From assembly GCA_030614715.1 (NCBI GenBank), contig JAUWTM010000016.1, positions 1-40,664 on the forward strand: DNA of 40,664 nt. Reading direction: 5' to 3'. Below are positions 9,037 through 17,859 of this stretch, in pieces. The stretch is from Planctomycetota bacterium (GTDB taxonomy: Bacteria > JAJVIF01 > JAPKYR01). Under the pieces are notes generated by a model. That model was given only the letters and a program-made list of their open reading frames with translations. It was not told the origin of the DNA and did not search any database. Position 1 is the stretch's first letter. The number at the start of each line of letters is the position of its first letter. The position numbers were made by a program, and so were the translations under genes.

Positions 9037-12000
9037 TTACCAGTCGACCGGAGTATCCCAGTACTCGACCGAATCAATGTCCGGCATGATCAGGTTTCGC
9101 ACCGATACTAACGGATCATGGTTGATCGCGAATGCCGGCCATGCCGACGCGTAATTCTGTACATCGAGCACATTGTATGACGAATCCATACGGATCAACT
9201 CACTGGAAAGATCCTCGAGACGTCCGTAAAGGAGGATCCTGCAACGCTCATCGTTGCCATCCCTGTGATCGACATCGATATCCGCGTATCCAGCAAATCC
9301 TGTGAATGCGCTCTCATCGAAGTCCAGAGGCTGGCTGAACAGGGCGCTTCCGAGCGTACCCATGAACGCAGCCTGGAATCCGTCAACGATGTGATACGTC
9401 TGCATTGTACCCTGGTCTATTGCTCCGCCTTCAAGCAGGTACAGCATTTCAGCGGTCCTGTTGATTGCGATATCGAAGATATCTGTGTCGGTTCCGACCT
9501 GCGGTGTGATATCGAGTGTTCCGGTTGCATCAAGCATGTACACAGGATCACCCGGAGTTCCCTCCGGTATGAAAGTGTAATGGACAAGACTGTAGGTTAT
9601 GCCGAGCGTTGCATCCCTCTGGACAGCCCAGAAATCGCCATCGGCTTCAGTATCAAGGGCGACCCACGAAATCAGGGGATCACCGGAGTCAACCGGATGC
9701 ATGAACGGGTTTCCGAGGATCACGCTGGAATCGATGACCTTCACCACATTCGGAGCAAGGACTGTTACAGCAAGGATTCTTCCCTCGACCGGTTCAGAGT
9801 CGAGGCTCATGACCGCGTCCTGGCTGCCCATGTTGTAGATATTTGCCACGACTGTTCCACCCGTGGTGTCAGCGTTGAAAATACCGAGCGTCTGGGGACC
9901 CGTCTGGGCGATTGCCAAGCCCTCATAGAGCCCGAGGCCACCTTCGAGGAACGAAATATCCGCTCTCGGAAGCACGCTCATCGCACCTACGACCGAGTAC
10001 TTGTTCGGAAAGACCTCGCCGAGCCACGTATGCGCTCCACCCTCGCAAGGTGCAATGGTAACGATCACGTCGAGAGGAGTGGCAATTGTAGAATCAATGC
10101 CATCATCTACCTGGCAGCCGATCGTCCACGATCCCATGCCGTAGATCGACCAGTCAACGCTGATGTTGTCGTCTGTATCAATGATCGTGTAAACCTGGGG
10201 CTGGCCCGTGGGTTCAATCGACCATGTCCGTGTAAGGACCTGACCGGTGTCGCAGTCTGTCGATGCGGGAACAAGGTTGTACTCGACCGTATCGGACTCG
10301 CTGACCGGTGTCGGACCTTCCACAGCTCCAACCACTGGTGGGGTGTTAAGCTTGGACACTACGTAAGGAGCGCTTTCAACAACCGCGAAGCCGTCATCCA
10401 CCTGCACAGTAATATCGTAATCGCCAAGCGGGTACGCTGACCAGTCGATGTTAATGGTTCCGTCACCGTTGTCCGGTATCATGTACATCGGTGGAAGGCC
10501 GTGAAGGACAACGCTCCATAGAATCGTGAGACTCTGGGTTGTGTCAGGGTCGAAAATATCCGCAGTGTAGAGCGATGAAGTATCCGTGCAGTAAACGTTG
10601 GTGGGACCGGCCAGAGAATTGATCTCGGGAACGGTGTTGATCCTGTCGACAGTCATCAGTGTACCCTCGACCGGACCGAATCCGTCGTCAACCTGCACGC
10701 TAACATCGTAAAGACCTACAGCGTAGCCGGACCAGTCAACATCGATGGATCCGCTACCGCCGTCGGGTATCGAGTAGACCGGTAAATTACCTGTCGGCAC
10801 GATACTCCATAGTGTCGTTAGTATCTGGAGAGTATCCAGATCGCTTATCGTTGCTGAATAGCCCGATGCGGTGTCGTTTCCGTCGACCGGTGTCGGTCCT
10901 GAGACGGCGCCGACTGTCGGCGGTGTATTCTCGAGGCTTACAACAAGGAGTGTACCTTCGACAGGCGGATTGAACGTGTCATCGACCTGTACGTTGATGT
11001 CATACTCGCCAAGGGCATCGTATGTGGACCAGTCCACGGTAAGTGGATCGCCCTCGACGCCGGCGATTGAATAATCCGGTGGATCATCATGGGGTACGAC
11101 ACTCCAGAGTACTGTCAGCGGATCGACTTCAGGATCGCTCATTGATGCGTTGTAATCACTCGCGGTATCGGTATGGTAAACGGGGGTCGGACCTGTAACA
11201 GCACCTGCCACAGGAGGCTGGTTCTGAATTTTGGTCACTGTTAAAAGGGTTCCCTCAGCCTGATCGATGCCGTCGTCCGCAAGGACGTTCACGTCGTAAT
11301 CTCCGGCACCGTATCCGGACCAGTCGAGGTCGATCGATCCGTCCGGATTCGAGGGAAGCGTGTAATCGGCCGGGTCTCCGTTCGGGACGAGGCTCCAGAG
11401 GAACGTAAGGGTCTGGGTGTTGTCCGGATCGGACCACAGGGCCTGGTAATGTGTATTTATGTCTGCGTCGTAAACCGGGGTTTTGCCTTCTACATTTCCT
11501 ACGGTCGGAGGAGTATTGGTGTGAGTCACAATAATCGGCACTGCCGGCACGTTGGCGAATCCATCCGACACTTCAACGTTAATGTCGTAAAGTCCCGGAG
11601 CTACGTTAGAGAAATCTACTTCAAGATGCCCGTCTACAAGATCGCCGGGGATGCTGAAATCCTCGGGATCACCGTTGGGCACGAAACTCCATGTGTATGA
11701 GAGGGTCTGGCCGATATCCGGGTCGGTCGCAAGGATGGTGTACGTTGCATCTGTGAAGGAGGCATCGACATCCGTCGGACCCTCAATCTCACCAAGCTGA
11801 GGAGGCGTGTTGCCCACTGAGACCTCCAGCGGAACCGCTCCGACAGCCGGGTTGATCATGTCTGACACGGAGCATTCTATTGTGAAGTCGCCTAATCCGA
11901 AGGTGGACCAGTCGATATCGATAGTTCCGTCGCCATTACCCGGATCATCAATGATATTAGGATTAACCGTCCACGAGTATGTAAGCGTGTCGCCGTTCGG

Positions 12001-13431
12001 GTCGTACGCCGCCACCGTGTACTGCTCGACTACAAGGCCCGGGCTTGGTTCACCGTCGATTCCGCTTGTTATCTGCGGTCCGACGTTAGTCTCTTCGTCG
12101 TAAACAATTTCTGTGAACCTCGCTCCTGCAATGAGAGGCACGCTCGCATCCAAGATTCCACCGTAGCCTGCGCCATCGGTGCTCTCCGCAAGCACGAGAA
12201 AATCGATCATGTCCTTGTCGGTTAACGCACCGGTGAGAGGTGTAACGATTACCTCGTAAGTCGCGTAATCTCCCATGTCCGAAACGAACGTGGCTTCAGT
12301 GGCATCGAACAGGCCCGGCCATTCGCAGACAACTCTCACAATTGAGCCGCCCGGAGCCGGTGTTCCGCTCTGCCAGTCGTACACGGAGATCTTAAGGAGC
12401 AGCTCTCCACCCTGTTCCGGGATGTTTTCATCGTAATACAGGGTGTTGACGCTCTCTTCAATTGTTATCGCCCACGGCTCCGGCTGGTTTGCTTCATCAG
12501 GGAAGTCATCAGGTATCACTGGCGGTTTGACCAGCGGGGGTTCCCAGCTGGCGTCGATGGCGTAGTTGAAGATCAGGCTCGATGGGAACGAGGGCACTGC
12601 GATCGTGTAATGCCTCTGGTTACTCGCACCGGCACTGAACACACCACGCATCGCCGTATCCTGCGACTCTACCGGGTCGTTCAGTCCCAGTTCATCGGAG
12701 AAGGTTTTATACCCGTTGAACGTGCCTGAGAAATCCCAGACGCTGTCCTTCATTCCGAGTGCACCGTCTGTGTATGAGAATATGGTATTGCCCTCAAACT
12801 CGACAGGATTCCACCATCGTGTGTATCCGTCGGGATTCAATAGGCGGAACTCATCAATGCCCGGAGTCACCAGGTCGGGTATTGAAAGGCTGCCCTGGGT
12901 CGCTCTCGTGATGAGAATTCCCTTTACGTCGAATCCGCTGAACTGCGGGTGCGACGGGAACGGGTGGGTCAGCTGGATGTCGATGTCGAGCTGGCTCTTG
13001 TCGCCATTCCAGTTGAGTCCACCGATCAACTGCACCATTCCGTACTGTCCTCCGGGTTCGAGGAACCTGAGGGCGTTCAGATGTATGTTCGCGGCACGAA
13101 GGGGAACGATTTCGAGCGTATCTGCTTCGGTGTCGATTACAAACTGGTAAAGTCCCCACAGTGCTCGCGATCCCTGGAGGGGCTGGCCCTGCATGGGATG
13201 CTCGTTATTGTCGGTCAGTTCAGGAATATCAACCGGGGGTGGTTCATTCTCGCTGTCCACTCCCTGTCTTTCGTTGTCATTCGGCGGGGTCGCTCCCTGG
13301 TTGTCGGCAACCAGGTTGGAATCCTGACCGCTTCCCGGCAGGCCGGGGGCTGTCGGGCTCGATCCGCCCGCACATCCGACTGTAAAAACCAGGAACGAGA
13401 TAAATAACACAAAAATTGAAATGTGGCGCAT
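9037..13431 (-). CDS. Giant lipoprotein with seven Ig/PKD-like repeats
   Basis: A 1464-residue surface lipoprotein. A signal peptide ends in the lipobox FTVGC (C20) and is followed by a Ser/Gly/Pro/Asn-rich tether to about residue 88. Residues about 90-250 form the domain shared with the gene at 37327 and the pseudogene at 8664 (LTHPFPSHPQFSGFDVKG). Residues about 300-440 look like a further beta domain. Seven tandem domains of about 97 residues follow (about 447-1127), with recurring NTPP..G.V.GPTPV, DPD..Q.LT..WS.VP and VDWS.Y..G.YD..VQVDDG. The last 340 residues look like a beta-propeller-type region. An SD (AAGGAG) lies 9 nt before the ATG. It is probably anchored to a membrane and exposed to the periplasm or cell surface. 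Its binding partner is unknown. Confidence 0.85.
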   Translation of the reverse strand: MRHISIFVLFISFLVFTVGCAGGSSPTAPGLPGSGQDSNLVADNQGATPPNDNERQGVDSENEPPPVDIPELTDNNEHPMQGQPLQGSRALWGLYQFVIDTEADTLEIVPLRAANIHLNALRFLEPGGQYGMVQLIGGLNWNGDKSQLDIDIQLTHPFPSHPQFSGFDVKGILITRATQGSLSIPDLVTPGIDEFRLLNPDGYTRWWNPVEFEGNTIFSYTDGALGMKDSVWDFSGTFNGYKTFSDELGLNDPVESQDTAMRGVFSAGASNQRHYTIAVPSFPSSLIFNYAIDASWEPPLVKPPVIPDDFPDEANQPEPWAITIEESVNTLYYDENIPEQGGELLLKISVYDWQSGTPAPGGSIVRVVCEWPGLFDATEATFVSDMGDYATYEVIVTPLTGALTDKDMIDFLVLAESTDGAGYGGILDASVPLIAGARFTEIVYDEETNVGPQITSGIDGEPSPGLVVEQYTVAAYDPNGDTLTYSWTVNPNIIDDPGNGDGTIDIDWSTFGLGDFTIECSVSDMINPAVGAVPLEVSVGNTPPQLGEIEGPTDVDASFTDATYTILATDPDIGQTLSYTWSFVPNGDPEDFSIPGDLVDGHLEVDFSNVAPGLYDINVEVSDGFANVPAVPIIVTHTNTPPTVGNVEGKTPVYDADINTHYQALWSDPDNTQTLTFLWSLVPNGDPADYTLPSNPDGSIDLDWSGYGAGDYDVNVLADDGIDQAEGTLLTVTKIQNQPPVAGAVTGPTPVYHTDTASDYNASMSDPEVDPLTVLWSVVPHDDPPDYSIAGVEGDPLTVDWSTYDALGEYDINVQVDDTFNPPVEGTLLVVSLENTPPTVGAVSGPTPVDGNDTASGYSATISDLDTLQILTTLWSIVPTGNLPVYSIPDGGSGSIDVDWSGYAVGLYDVSVQVDDGFGPVEGTLMTVDRINTVPEINSLAGPTNVYCTDTSSLYTADIFDPDTTQSLTILWSVVLHGLPPMYMIPDNGDGTINIDWSAYPLGDYDITVQVDDGFAVVESAPYVVSKLNTPPVVGAVEGPTPVSESDTVEYNLVPASTDCDTGQVLTRTWSIEPTGQPQVYTIIDTDDNISVDWSIYGMGSWTIGCQVDDGIDSTIATPLDVIVTIAPCEGGAHTWLGEVFPNKYSVVGAMSVLPRADISFLEGGLGLYEGLAIAQTGPQTLGIFNADTTGGTVVANIYNMGSQDAVMSLDSEPVEGRILAVTVLAPNVVKVIDSSVILGNPFMHPVDSGDPLISWVALDTEADGDFWAVQRDATLGITYSLVHYTFIPEGTPGDPVYMLDATGTLDITPQVGTDTDIFDIAINRTAEMLYLLEGGAIDQGTMQTYHIVDGFQAAFMGTLGSALFSQPLDFDESAFTGFAGYADIDVDHRDGNDERCRILLYGRLEDLSSELIRMDSSYNVLDVQNYASAWPAFAINHDPLVSVRNLIMPDIDSVEYWDTPVDW
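10051..12093 (-). repeat. Seven tandem Ig/PKD-like domain repeats in the coding sequence
   Basis: Seven units of about 291-300 bp correspond to residues about 447-540, 541-637, 638-735, 736-834, 835-931, 932-1028 and 1029-1127 of the lipoprotein. Units 2-7 start with N(T/Q).P and share a D-rich turn and a WS core. The first is the most divergent. They are diverged at the DNA level, so they are old and not a recent slippage product. Confidence 0.8.
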
Positions 13432-14170
13432 AAAAATGCACTCCTTATCTCATACGAGACGTGTAGGTGCCTCGCGATTGTTCTACAGATTCTTTTTCGG
13501 TAGTAATCTGGTAATCCGAAGAACTTAAGAAATTATTGGCATGACGTGTAATCCATGCCTGAAAGCTCTGTAACCTCCCTAAGAAAATAACCCGAACAAA
13601 GGAAAAATGCAATGAAAAAAGCTTAACAGGCGTTAAATTGCCAGTCCATGCATCAATTTTTTCTATTAGCAGGGATAGGTACACTCTCAAAGTCCTTCTG
13701 TAGACCACACTTATTTAGATGGTTTTTACATGCCCTTTCCTACACTAAGAAGGAGAATTTTAAAGATACCGAACCATTTTATCTATGGTATATTGAGATT
13801 GTCCGACTGTTCCACATTCCCCGGGTCCTTATTATTACTTACCTCTTGTATATAAAAGACTCATAATAATAATAAGTCCTGTTAGATTGTGGAGAAGTGA
13901 GGTCGAACCGCATGAAATCAGGGCTTCCAGACCATATAAACATGGTGGAATGACGTGTTGAATGCTGGGAGTGACATTGGAGAACAGGTGATTTGCAGTC
14001 CTTCACAGCCGTTCCACATTAAAATCCACATAAATTGTGTTAGAAATCATTAACCGGCATTAAAACTTCGATACTAAACGTAACGGGTAAGTGTTGACTA
14101 CAGCGGCTGTTATGGTATTTTAAGGTCGCTGTAAATGATTCCAGGCTGCTGAAAGGAGGAATCAGAACAA
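13432..14170. other. Long AT-rich intergenic region
   Basis: 739 nt between the divergent starts of the giant lipoprotein and a small membrane protein. An SD (AAGGAG) for the lipoprotein lies at its left end and a strong SD (AAAGGAGG, 14153-14160) at its right end. A 10-bp inverted repeat (CTTATTATTA 13828-13837, TAATAATAAG 13867-13876) lies near the middle. Short open frames here (for example 13648-13866) have no SD and no protein-like composition. I see no RNA gene that I could name. Confidence 0.5.
14094..14121 (+). promoter_or_regulatory. Candidate promoter for the small membrane protein-xer unit
   Basis: TTGACT (14094-14099), a 16-nt spacer and TATTTT (14116-14121), about 50 nt upstream of the first start codon at 14171. 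The -10 match is imperfect. Confidence 0.45.
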
Positions 14171-14407
14171 ATGTTTGACTGGACCTGGGCTGAGTGGGGC
14201 AGGTTTGCCCTCATATGGGCAGGAGTATTCGCGCTGATCGGGGGCATTGTTGCCCAGACACAGGGAGGTGCGAGCGGACGGGGATTTGTCGAGGGCTTGT
14301 GGAAAGGCATAGAAATTTTCTTCCTTGTATGCCTGGTAGTAGGCATAATCATCGCTGTATTATTCGGAATGGGTATGATATCGAACACGCTCAACTCCGG
14401 TATTTGA
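14171..14407 (+). CDS. Small two-helix membrane protein
   Basis: A 78-residue protein with two hydrophobic segments (about residues 12-28 and 48-69) separated by a short glycine-rich loop (QTQGGASGRG). A strong SD, AAAGGAGG, lies 10 nt upstream of the ATG. The Xer-type recombinase starts 4 nt after the stop, so the two genes are probably translated from one message. I do not recognise the family. Confidence 0.7.
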   Translation: MFDWTWAEWGRFALIWAGVFALIGGIVAQTQGGASGRGFVEGLWKGIEIFFLVCLVVGIIIAVLFGMGMISNTLNSGI

Positions 14408-14411
14408 TCCT

Positions 14412-15350
14412 ATGAAGCAGGCGACAGGACACACGCTCAACGAGGCAATTGCCGACGGCCGTCTTGTTGACGAGTACCTGAACGAGCTTGCTTACAGGCG
14501 TCGCAGCAGTCCCCGTACCGTTGAATCCTACAAATCCGATCTCAACCTTTTTCTCTGTTTCCTTTCAGCGGGAAGAGGTAAAGGCGTCCTGAAATGCAAA
14601 AGGGACGATGTTCTCGCGTTCATTGTAGCGTGCAGCGAATCGGGGGAAGTAGCAAGGACCAGGGCAAGGCGCCTCTCGACAATCAAGGGCTTTTACTCAT
14701 TTCTGAAGAGAAGGGGACGGATCGATGAGACCCCGACAGCGGGCCTGAAGGGTGCGAAGATCCCGGATGTGCTTCCGGAGGTCCTCAGCAGCGAGGACAT
14801 GGAGGTCCTGCTTGAAGCAGGTCGGACCGGAACAAAAACACAGCGTAGGGTAGGAATGATTATTGAGCTCATGTACGCAACCGGGCTTCGGGTCTCGGAG
14901 GCGGTGGGTCTGAGGCTCGAGCACATTGTGTTCAAGGAGAACATCATACTTGTCGAGAGCGGGAAGGGCGGGAAGGACCGCGTAGTTATCCTGCCGGAAA
15001 TCACAAGCCGCAGACTCAGGGAGTACATCGATGAGGTCCGTCCCCTGATACTCGGGGGTGGATACTCGTCGTGGGTGTTCCCGACGAGGACGGGCAGGTC
15101 GATTGACCGTCAGACTGCATGGCGGGACATGAAGGCGATCGCACGTGAAGCCGGGCTGAAAGTGGATCTGCATCCCCACCTGCTCCGTCATACGTGCGCT
15201 ACTCACCTCATCGAAAACGGATGCGACCTTCTGACCGTCCAGGCCTTACTCGGTCATTCCGATATATCTACAACCGAAATCTACACACACATACTTGAGG
15301 ATCGTAAGAGAAAAGTGTTTAATGCCGCACATCCGAGAGCCCGGTTTTAA
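14412..15350 (+). CDS. xerD: Site-specific tyrosine recombinase of the XerC/XerD type
   Basis: A 312-residue protein of usual Xer length. It has an N-terminal SAM-like core-binding domain (about residues 15-100) and a C-terminal catalytic domain (about 120-305). All catalytic residues are visible: R160 in ATGLRVSEA, K185 in GKGGK, H256 and R259 in HLLRH, H282 in LLGH and the nucleophile Y291 in TEIYTHI. Xer enzymes resolve chromosome dimers at dif with FtsK, and some act in mobile elements. Genes of one transcript surround it and no element ends are visible, so a housekeeping role is more likely. XerC versus XerD is uncertain. I did not find a dif site. Confidence 0.88.
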   Translation: MKQATGHTLNEAIADGRLVDEYLNELAYRRRSSPRTVESYKSDLNLFLCFLSAGRGKGVLKCKRDDVLAFIVACSESGEVARTRARRLSTIKGFYSFLKRRGRIDETPTAGLKGAKIPDVLPEVLSSEDMEVLLEAGRTGTKTQRRVGMIIELMYATGLRVSEAVGLRLEHIVFKENIILVESGKGGKDRVVILPEITSRRLREYIDEVRPLILGGGYSSWVFPTRTGRSIDRQTAWRDMKAIAREAGLKVDLHPHLLRHTCATHLIENGCDLLTVQALLGHSDISTTEIYTHILEDRKRKVFNAAHPRARF

Positions 15351-15353
15351 TTA

Positions 15354-15908
15354 ATGAACCAGATACCAGAAAAACTTCTCAGCCAGATATCACAGCTTGG
15401 TGGCGACACAGTCTCGATAATCCTGCGTCCATCCGACGGTGATATCGATATTTCCCTGAGTCACGATCCGCCTGTTATTGAAATCTCCGGAAGGGAAATC
15501 CCGGAGGACTGGTACATAAGTATCCCGCAAAGCCTCTCTAATAAAGGGATTCAGAACATTAAGCTGTCGGGACCTGCAAAATGGCTCGGAGATGATCCCG
15601 CACCACGGGAAGCGGTCATCTCGGATCACATAGCCTGTCATGTGCCCAGTCCGTTGACTGGGTCGGGCAATGCAAGGTTCGGGCAGGCTTTCATCGACAT
15701 GCGCGGGGCATACACATTCGATGCGAATTCATCGTCCGACCGGTACATTCTCTGGCACACCGTGAGCGACGGTGAGATGGGGGATGAAGAGAGAGCAATC
15801 GCGCGATCGGCCGGATGCCTGCTCGCGAGTCATATAATCGCTCCGTGGGCTATCGGTGCCCGTGCAGCCGGCAGTACGTTCAGCGCGGTCGTCATCCCTG
15901 TGACCTGA
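15354..15908 (+). CDS. Protein of unknown function downstream of xer
   Basis: A 184-residue protein starting 4 nt after the recombinase stop codon (TAATTAATG), so probably translationally coupled. There is no signal peptide or membrane segment. The first half looks like beta structure (SIILRPSDGDIDISL, IQNIKLSGPAKWL), and the last 50 residues form a likely helix followed by a hydrophobic strand. I do not recognise the family and see no catalytic motif. Confidence 0.65.
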   Translation: MNQIPEKLLSQISQLGGDTVSIILRPSDGDIDISLSHDPPVIEISGREIPEDWYISIPQSLSNKGIQNIKLSGPAKWLGDDPAPREAVISDHIACHVPSPLTGSGNARFGQAFIDMRGAYTFDANSSSDRYILWHTVSDGEMGDEERAIARSAGCLLASHIIAPWAIGARAAGSTFSAVVIPVT

Positions 15909-15933
15909 CAACACCCCTTCAGAATTTGGGAAC

Positions 15934-15958
15934 AAAAAGACGGTCCGGTAGGACCGTC
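15934..15958 (-). terminator. Terminator between convergent genes
   Basis: Eight-base stem GACGGTCC/GGACCGTC with a GGTA loop (15939-15958). On the minus strand it is followed by TTTTTG, so it ends the acidic lipoprotein transcript. It may also slow transcription arriving from the xer side. Confidence 0.75.
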
Positions 15959-15991
15959 GTCTGAAACTTTCTTTTCCTGATTGTCTTGGTG

Positions 15992-16258
15992 CTATTTTGG
16001 TCTTTCGTCGCCGTCGTCGTCGCCGCCGCCATCTTCGTCATCGTCCTCAGCGTCGTCGTCGCCTTCTTCGTCAGCGTCTTCGGCATCGTCTTCCATGTCA
16101 CCGTTGTCTACAACATCGCCATTTTCGACATCACCATTGTCAGCTGCGACATCTCCACCGTTGTCCGGTGGGTCCGCTGGTGGTGTCTCTGCCGGCGGGC
16201 ATCCGATGAGGAAGAAAACGAGCCCAAGAGTTAGCATCGCCAGGAGAAGTTTTTTCAT
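15992..16258 (-). CDS. Short lipoprotein with Asp/Glu-rich tail
   Basis: An 88-residue lipoprotein. The signal peptide (MKKLLLAMLTLGLVFFLIGC, lipobox LIGC) is followed by a proline-rich stretch and a low-complexity tail built from N-G-D-V and then runs of D, E and G. AAGGAGG lies 10 nt before the ATG at 16258. The longer frame up to 16378 lacks such a site. The acidic tail could bind cations or act as a spacer. The DNA of the tail is made of GTC/ATC-type triplet repeats, so its length probably varies by slippage. Confidence 0.75.
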   Translation of the reverse strand: MKKLLLAMLTLGLVFFLIGCPPAETPPADPPDNGGDVAADNGDVENGDVVDNGDMEDDAEDADEEGDDDAEDDDEDGGGDDDGDERPK

Positions 16259-16455
16259 TTGACGCGATCCTCCTTCTAAATAAGGTCCGGGCACACAAAA
16301 GTGCCCAATCCTTAAATAGGAGTTAATATTCCTGAAAACGCTACCATATTTCTTTAACAAGTTAAAGCCTGACCGCAATTAAAGTAAGCAGACACTACGA
16401 ATGCAAAAAGACAGGATTAACAGCCTGCCGTATTCAAACAACCAGCACTGTATTG

Positions 16456-16833
16456 TCATTTGGAATTCAATGCCTCATCGACAAGCGTCTTGATCTGCAC
16501 CGTCGACATCCCAAGCTCGAGAAGCCTGGTTACAAAATCCCTCGCTATCTCTGTGGCAGCGGTGTCATTACCATCGACTGATTTTGATTCAGTCTTATCA
16601 CTTACGAAGGTCCCCATTCCCCTGCGGGTGAAAATATAACCTTCCCGCTCCAGTTCGTGGTACGCCTTGGTGACGGTGTTCGGGTTGATCAGCAGTGACG
16701 ATGCAAGGTCGCGGACGGGAGGCATCTGGCTGCCTTCCTTCCATTCCCCTGTAGCTATCATCAGGCGGATCTGGTCGCGGATCTGTATGTAGATCGGGAC
16801 TTTGCTTTTTAAGTCCAGGTTAATTTTAGTCAC
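16456..16833 (-). CDS. GntR-family regulator, YtrA subfamily
   Basis: A 125-residue protein with an N-terminal winged helix (about residues 10-78, including QMPPVRDLASSLLINPNTVTKAYHELEREGYI) and only a short helical C-terminal tail, the size typical of YtrA-type GntR regulators. These usually repress ABC-transporter operons. Here no transporter is adjacent, and the gene lies 226 nt downstream of an ECF sigma factor gene on the same strand. The start is GTG with AGGTGG 7 nt upstream. An 11-bp motif 56 nt upstream of the start recurs in the sigma factor promoter region, so autoregulation and control of the sigma gene are likely. Confidence 0.88.
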   Translation of the reverse strand: MTKINLDLKSKVPIYIQIRDQIRLMIATGEWKEGSQMPPVRDLASSLLINPNTVTKAYHELEREGYIFTRRGMGTFVSDKTESKSVDGNDTAATEIARDFVTRLLELGMSTVQIKTLVDEALNSK

Positions 16834-16888
16834 TGTCTCGCCACCTGGAAAAAATTTATTTCCATGGGTTACTTGGAGTCTTGGAACT

Positions 16889-16899
16889 CTATTGTACTA
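16889..16899 (-). promoter_or_regulatory. Candidate operator upstream of the GntR regulator
   Basis: CTATTGTACTA on the plus strand, 56 nt upstream of the gntR start. The identical 11-mer in reverse lies at 17841-17851 in front of the ECF sigma factor gene. Confidence 0.5.
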
Positions 16900-16931
16900 C
16901 ATGACTGTGATCCCTATTAAGTGGTTGCGCT

Positions 16932-16982
16932 AAAAAAGTGGTACGAACGCGATTTTTCTGCCGTACAGGCTGCGTCCGTACC
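16932..16982 (-). terminator. Terminator of the ECF sigma factor gene
   Basis: 11-bp inverted repeat (16940-16950 and 16972-16982), with one position that is G-U in the minus-strand RNA. On the minus strand it is followed by CACTTTTTT, 77 nt beyond the sigma factor stop codon. Confidence 0.7.
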
Positions 16983-17059
16983 CTTCTTTAAATGAATTCC
17001 CCATAGTTCTCACTCTTGAAACCCCGGCCCTGGGCTGCCATGAATCGATGTCTTATACG

Positions 17060-17779
17060 TCAGGTTGCCAGTACTACCGCGCCCTCCATGCCTCCTGCCC
17101 TTTTTGCCAGTTCATCCTTGATGATCGCCTTACCACGATGTATCAGGCTTTTAATCGTTCCGAGCGGCTTTCCGAGGATATCCGAGATCTCCTGGTAGTC
17201 CAGATCCTCCTCGTACCTCAGCGAGATCGGCTCGCGGTACAGATCCGGCATGCCACGAAGTACGTCCTGCACGACACCGGCAACTTCCATGCGTGCGTGC
17301 TTCTCGGCGGGATTGGCCTTCGTGTCAGGAATCTGCCACATCGGTGTGTTGTCATCGCTGCCCGCACGTCCTGATGATCTGGACCTGAATCCCTTTCCGC
17401 CCACACCTGTGACGGTCAGTCCCCCGCCCTCGATATCCCAGGTTACAACCTGTTTCCGCTTCCTGATCGTATCGAGAGCCTGGTTGTGAGCGATCGCGCA
17501 GAGCCAGCTTTTGAATCGTGCGGGATTCCTGAGGTCGCTGATCTTCGCCAGTGCCTTCAGGAAAGTGTCCTGGCAGGCGTCCTCGACCGCCATCGTGTCA
17601 TTCCCCAGGTACTTGGCGGTGATCGCCCTGACCAGCCTTTCATACCGGTCTACCAGCACCTGGTAGCCCTCGGGATTGCCCTTTCTCACGAATAGAACTA
17701 ATTCGCTGTCGGTCAACATACCGAGAACAAGTATTGACGACTTCCTGTTTTTCCCACTCTTGTGTCCCTTGCTGCGCAT
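17060..17779 (-). CDS. ECF-type RNA polymerase sigma factor
   Basis: A 239-residue sigma-70 family protein. Region 2 (about residues 25-105) contains YERLVRAITAKYLGN, the polymerase-binding VEDACQDTFLKAL and RFKSWLCAIAHNQALD. Region 4 (about 165-225) contains the helix-turn-helix LDYQEISDILGKPLGTIKSLIHRGK. The linker of about 50 residues between them is Gly/Ser-rich and longer than usual. AAAGGAG lies 8 nt before the ATG at 17779. A longer frame starts at 17806 but lacks a better site. No anti-sigma gene is adjacent. The promoter region holds a near-palindromic operator shared with the gntR gene. Confidence 0.88.
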   Translation of the reverse strand: MRSKGHKSGKNRKSSILVLGMLTDSELVLFVRKGNPEGYQVLVDRYERLVRAITAKYLGNDTMAVEDACQDTFLKALAKISDLRNPARFKSWLCAIAHNQALDTIRKRKQVVTWDIEGGGLTVTGVGGKGFRSRSSGRAGSDDNTPMWQIPDTKANPAEKHARMEVAGVVQDVLRGMPDLYREPISLRYEEDLDYQEISDILGKPLGTIKSLIHRGKAIIKDELAKRAGGMEGAVVLAT

Positions 17780-17837
17780 GTTTCTCACTCCTTTTAGCCA
17801 CCCCACAGAATCGTTTCTCTAGTTCAGTGTATTAGCA

Positions 17838-17859
17838 CTATAGTACAATAGTACCATAG
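17838..17859. promoter_or_regulatory. Near-palindromic operator upstream of the sigma factor gene
   Basis: A 22-bp near-palindrome, matching its own reverse complement at 18 of 22 positions. It has outer arms CTAT/ATAG and inner GTAC/GTAC half-sites. It contains TAGTACAATAG (17841-17851), identical in reverse to the motif at 16889-16899. It lies 59 nt upstream of the sigma factor start codon and fits binding by a dimeric regulator such as the nearby GntR protein. Confidence 0.55.

Noticed and set aside
9265-10440. A 391-codon open frame on the plus strand inside the giant lipoprotein gene
   Set aside because: It is antisense to a clearly coding domain region, has no SD, and its translation is rich in H, R and C with no protein-like pattern. 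It is a frame shadow.
13648-13866. Small plus-strand gene of 72 codons in the 13432-14170 gap
   Set aside because: There is no SD, and the aromatic- and His-rich composition is typical of AT-rich non-coding DNA.
13980-14060. DnaA boxes or an origin in the long gap before 14171
   Set aside because: There is only one weak resemblance (AATCCACAT) and no cluster. The parS region at 23 kb is the better origin-proximal marker.
15981-16262. Plus-strand Ser/Pro/Val-rich open frames opposite the acidic lipoprotein
   Set aside because: They are the complement of the GAC/GAT-rich tail and have no start signal. The minus strand has a lipobox and a strong SD.
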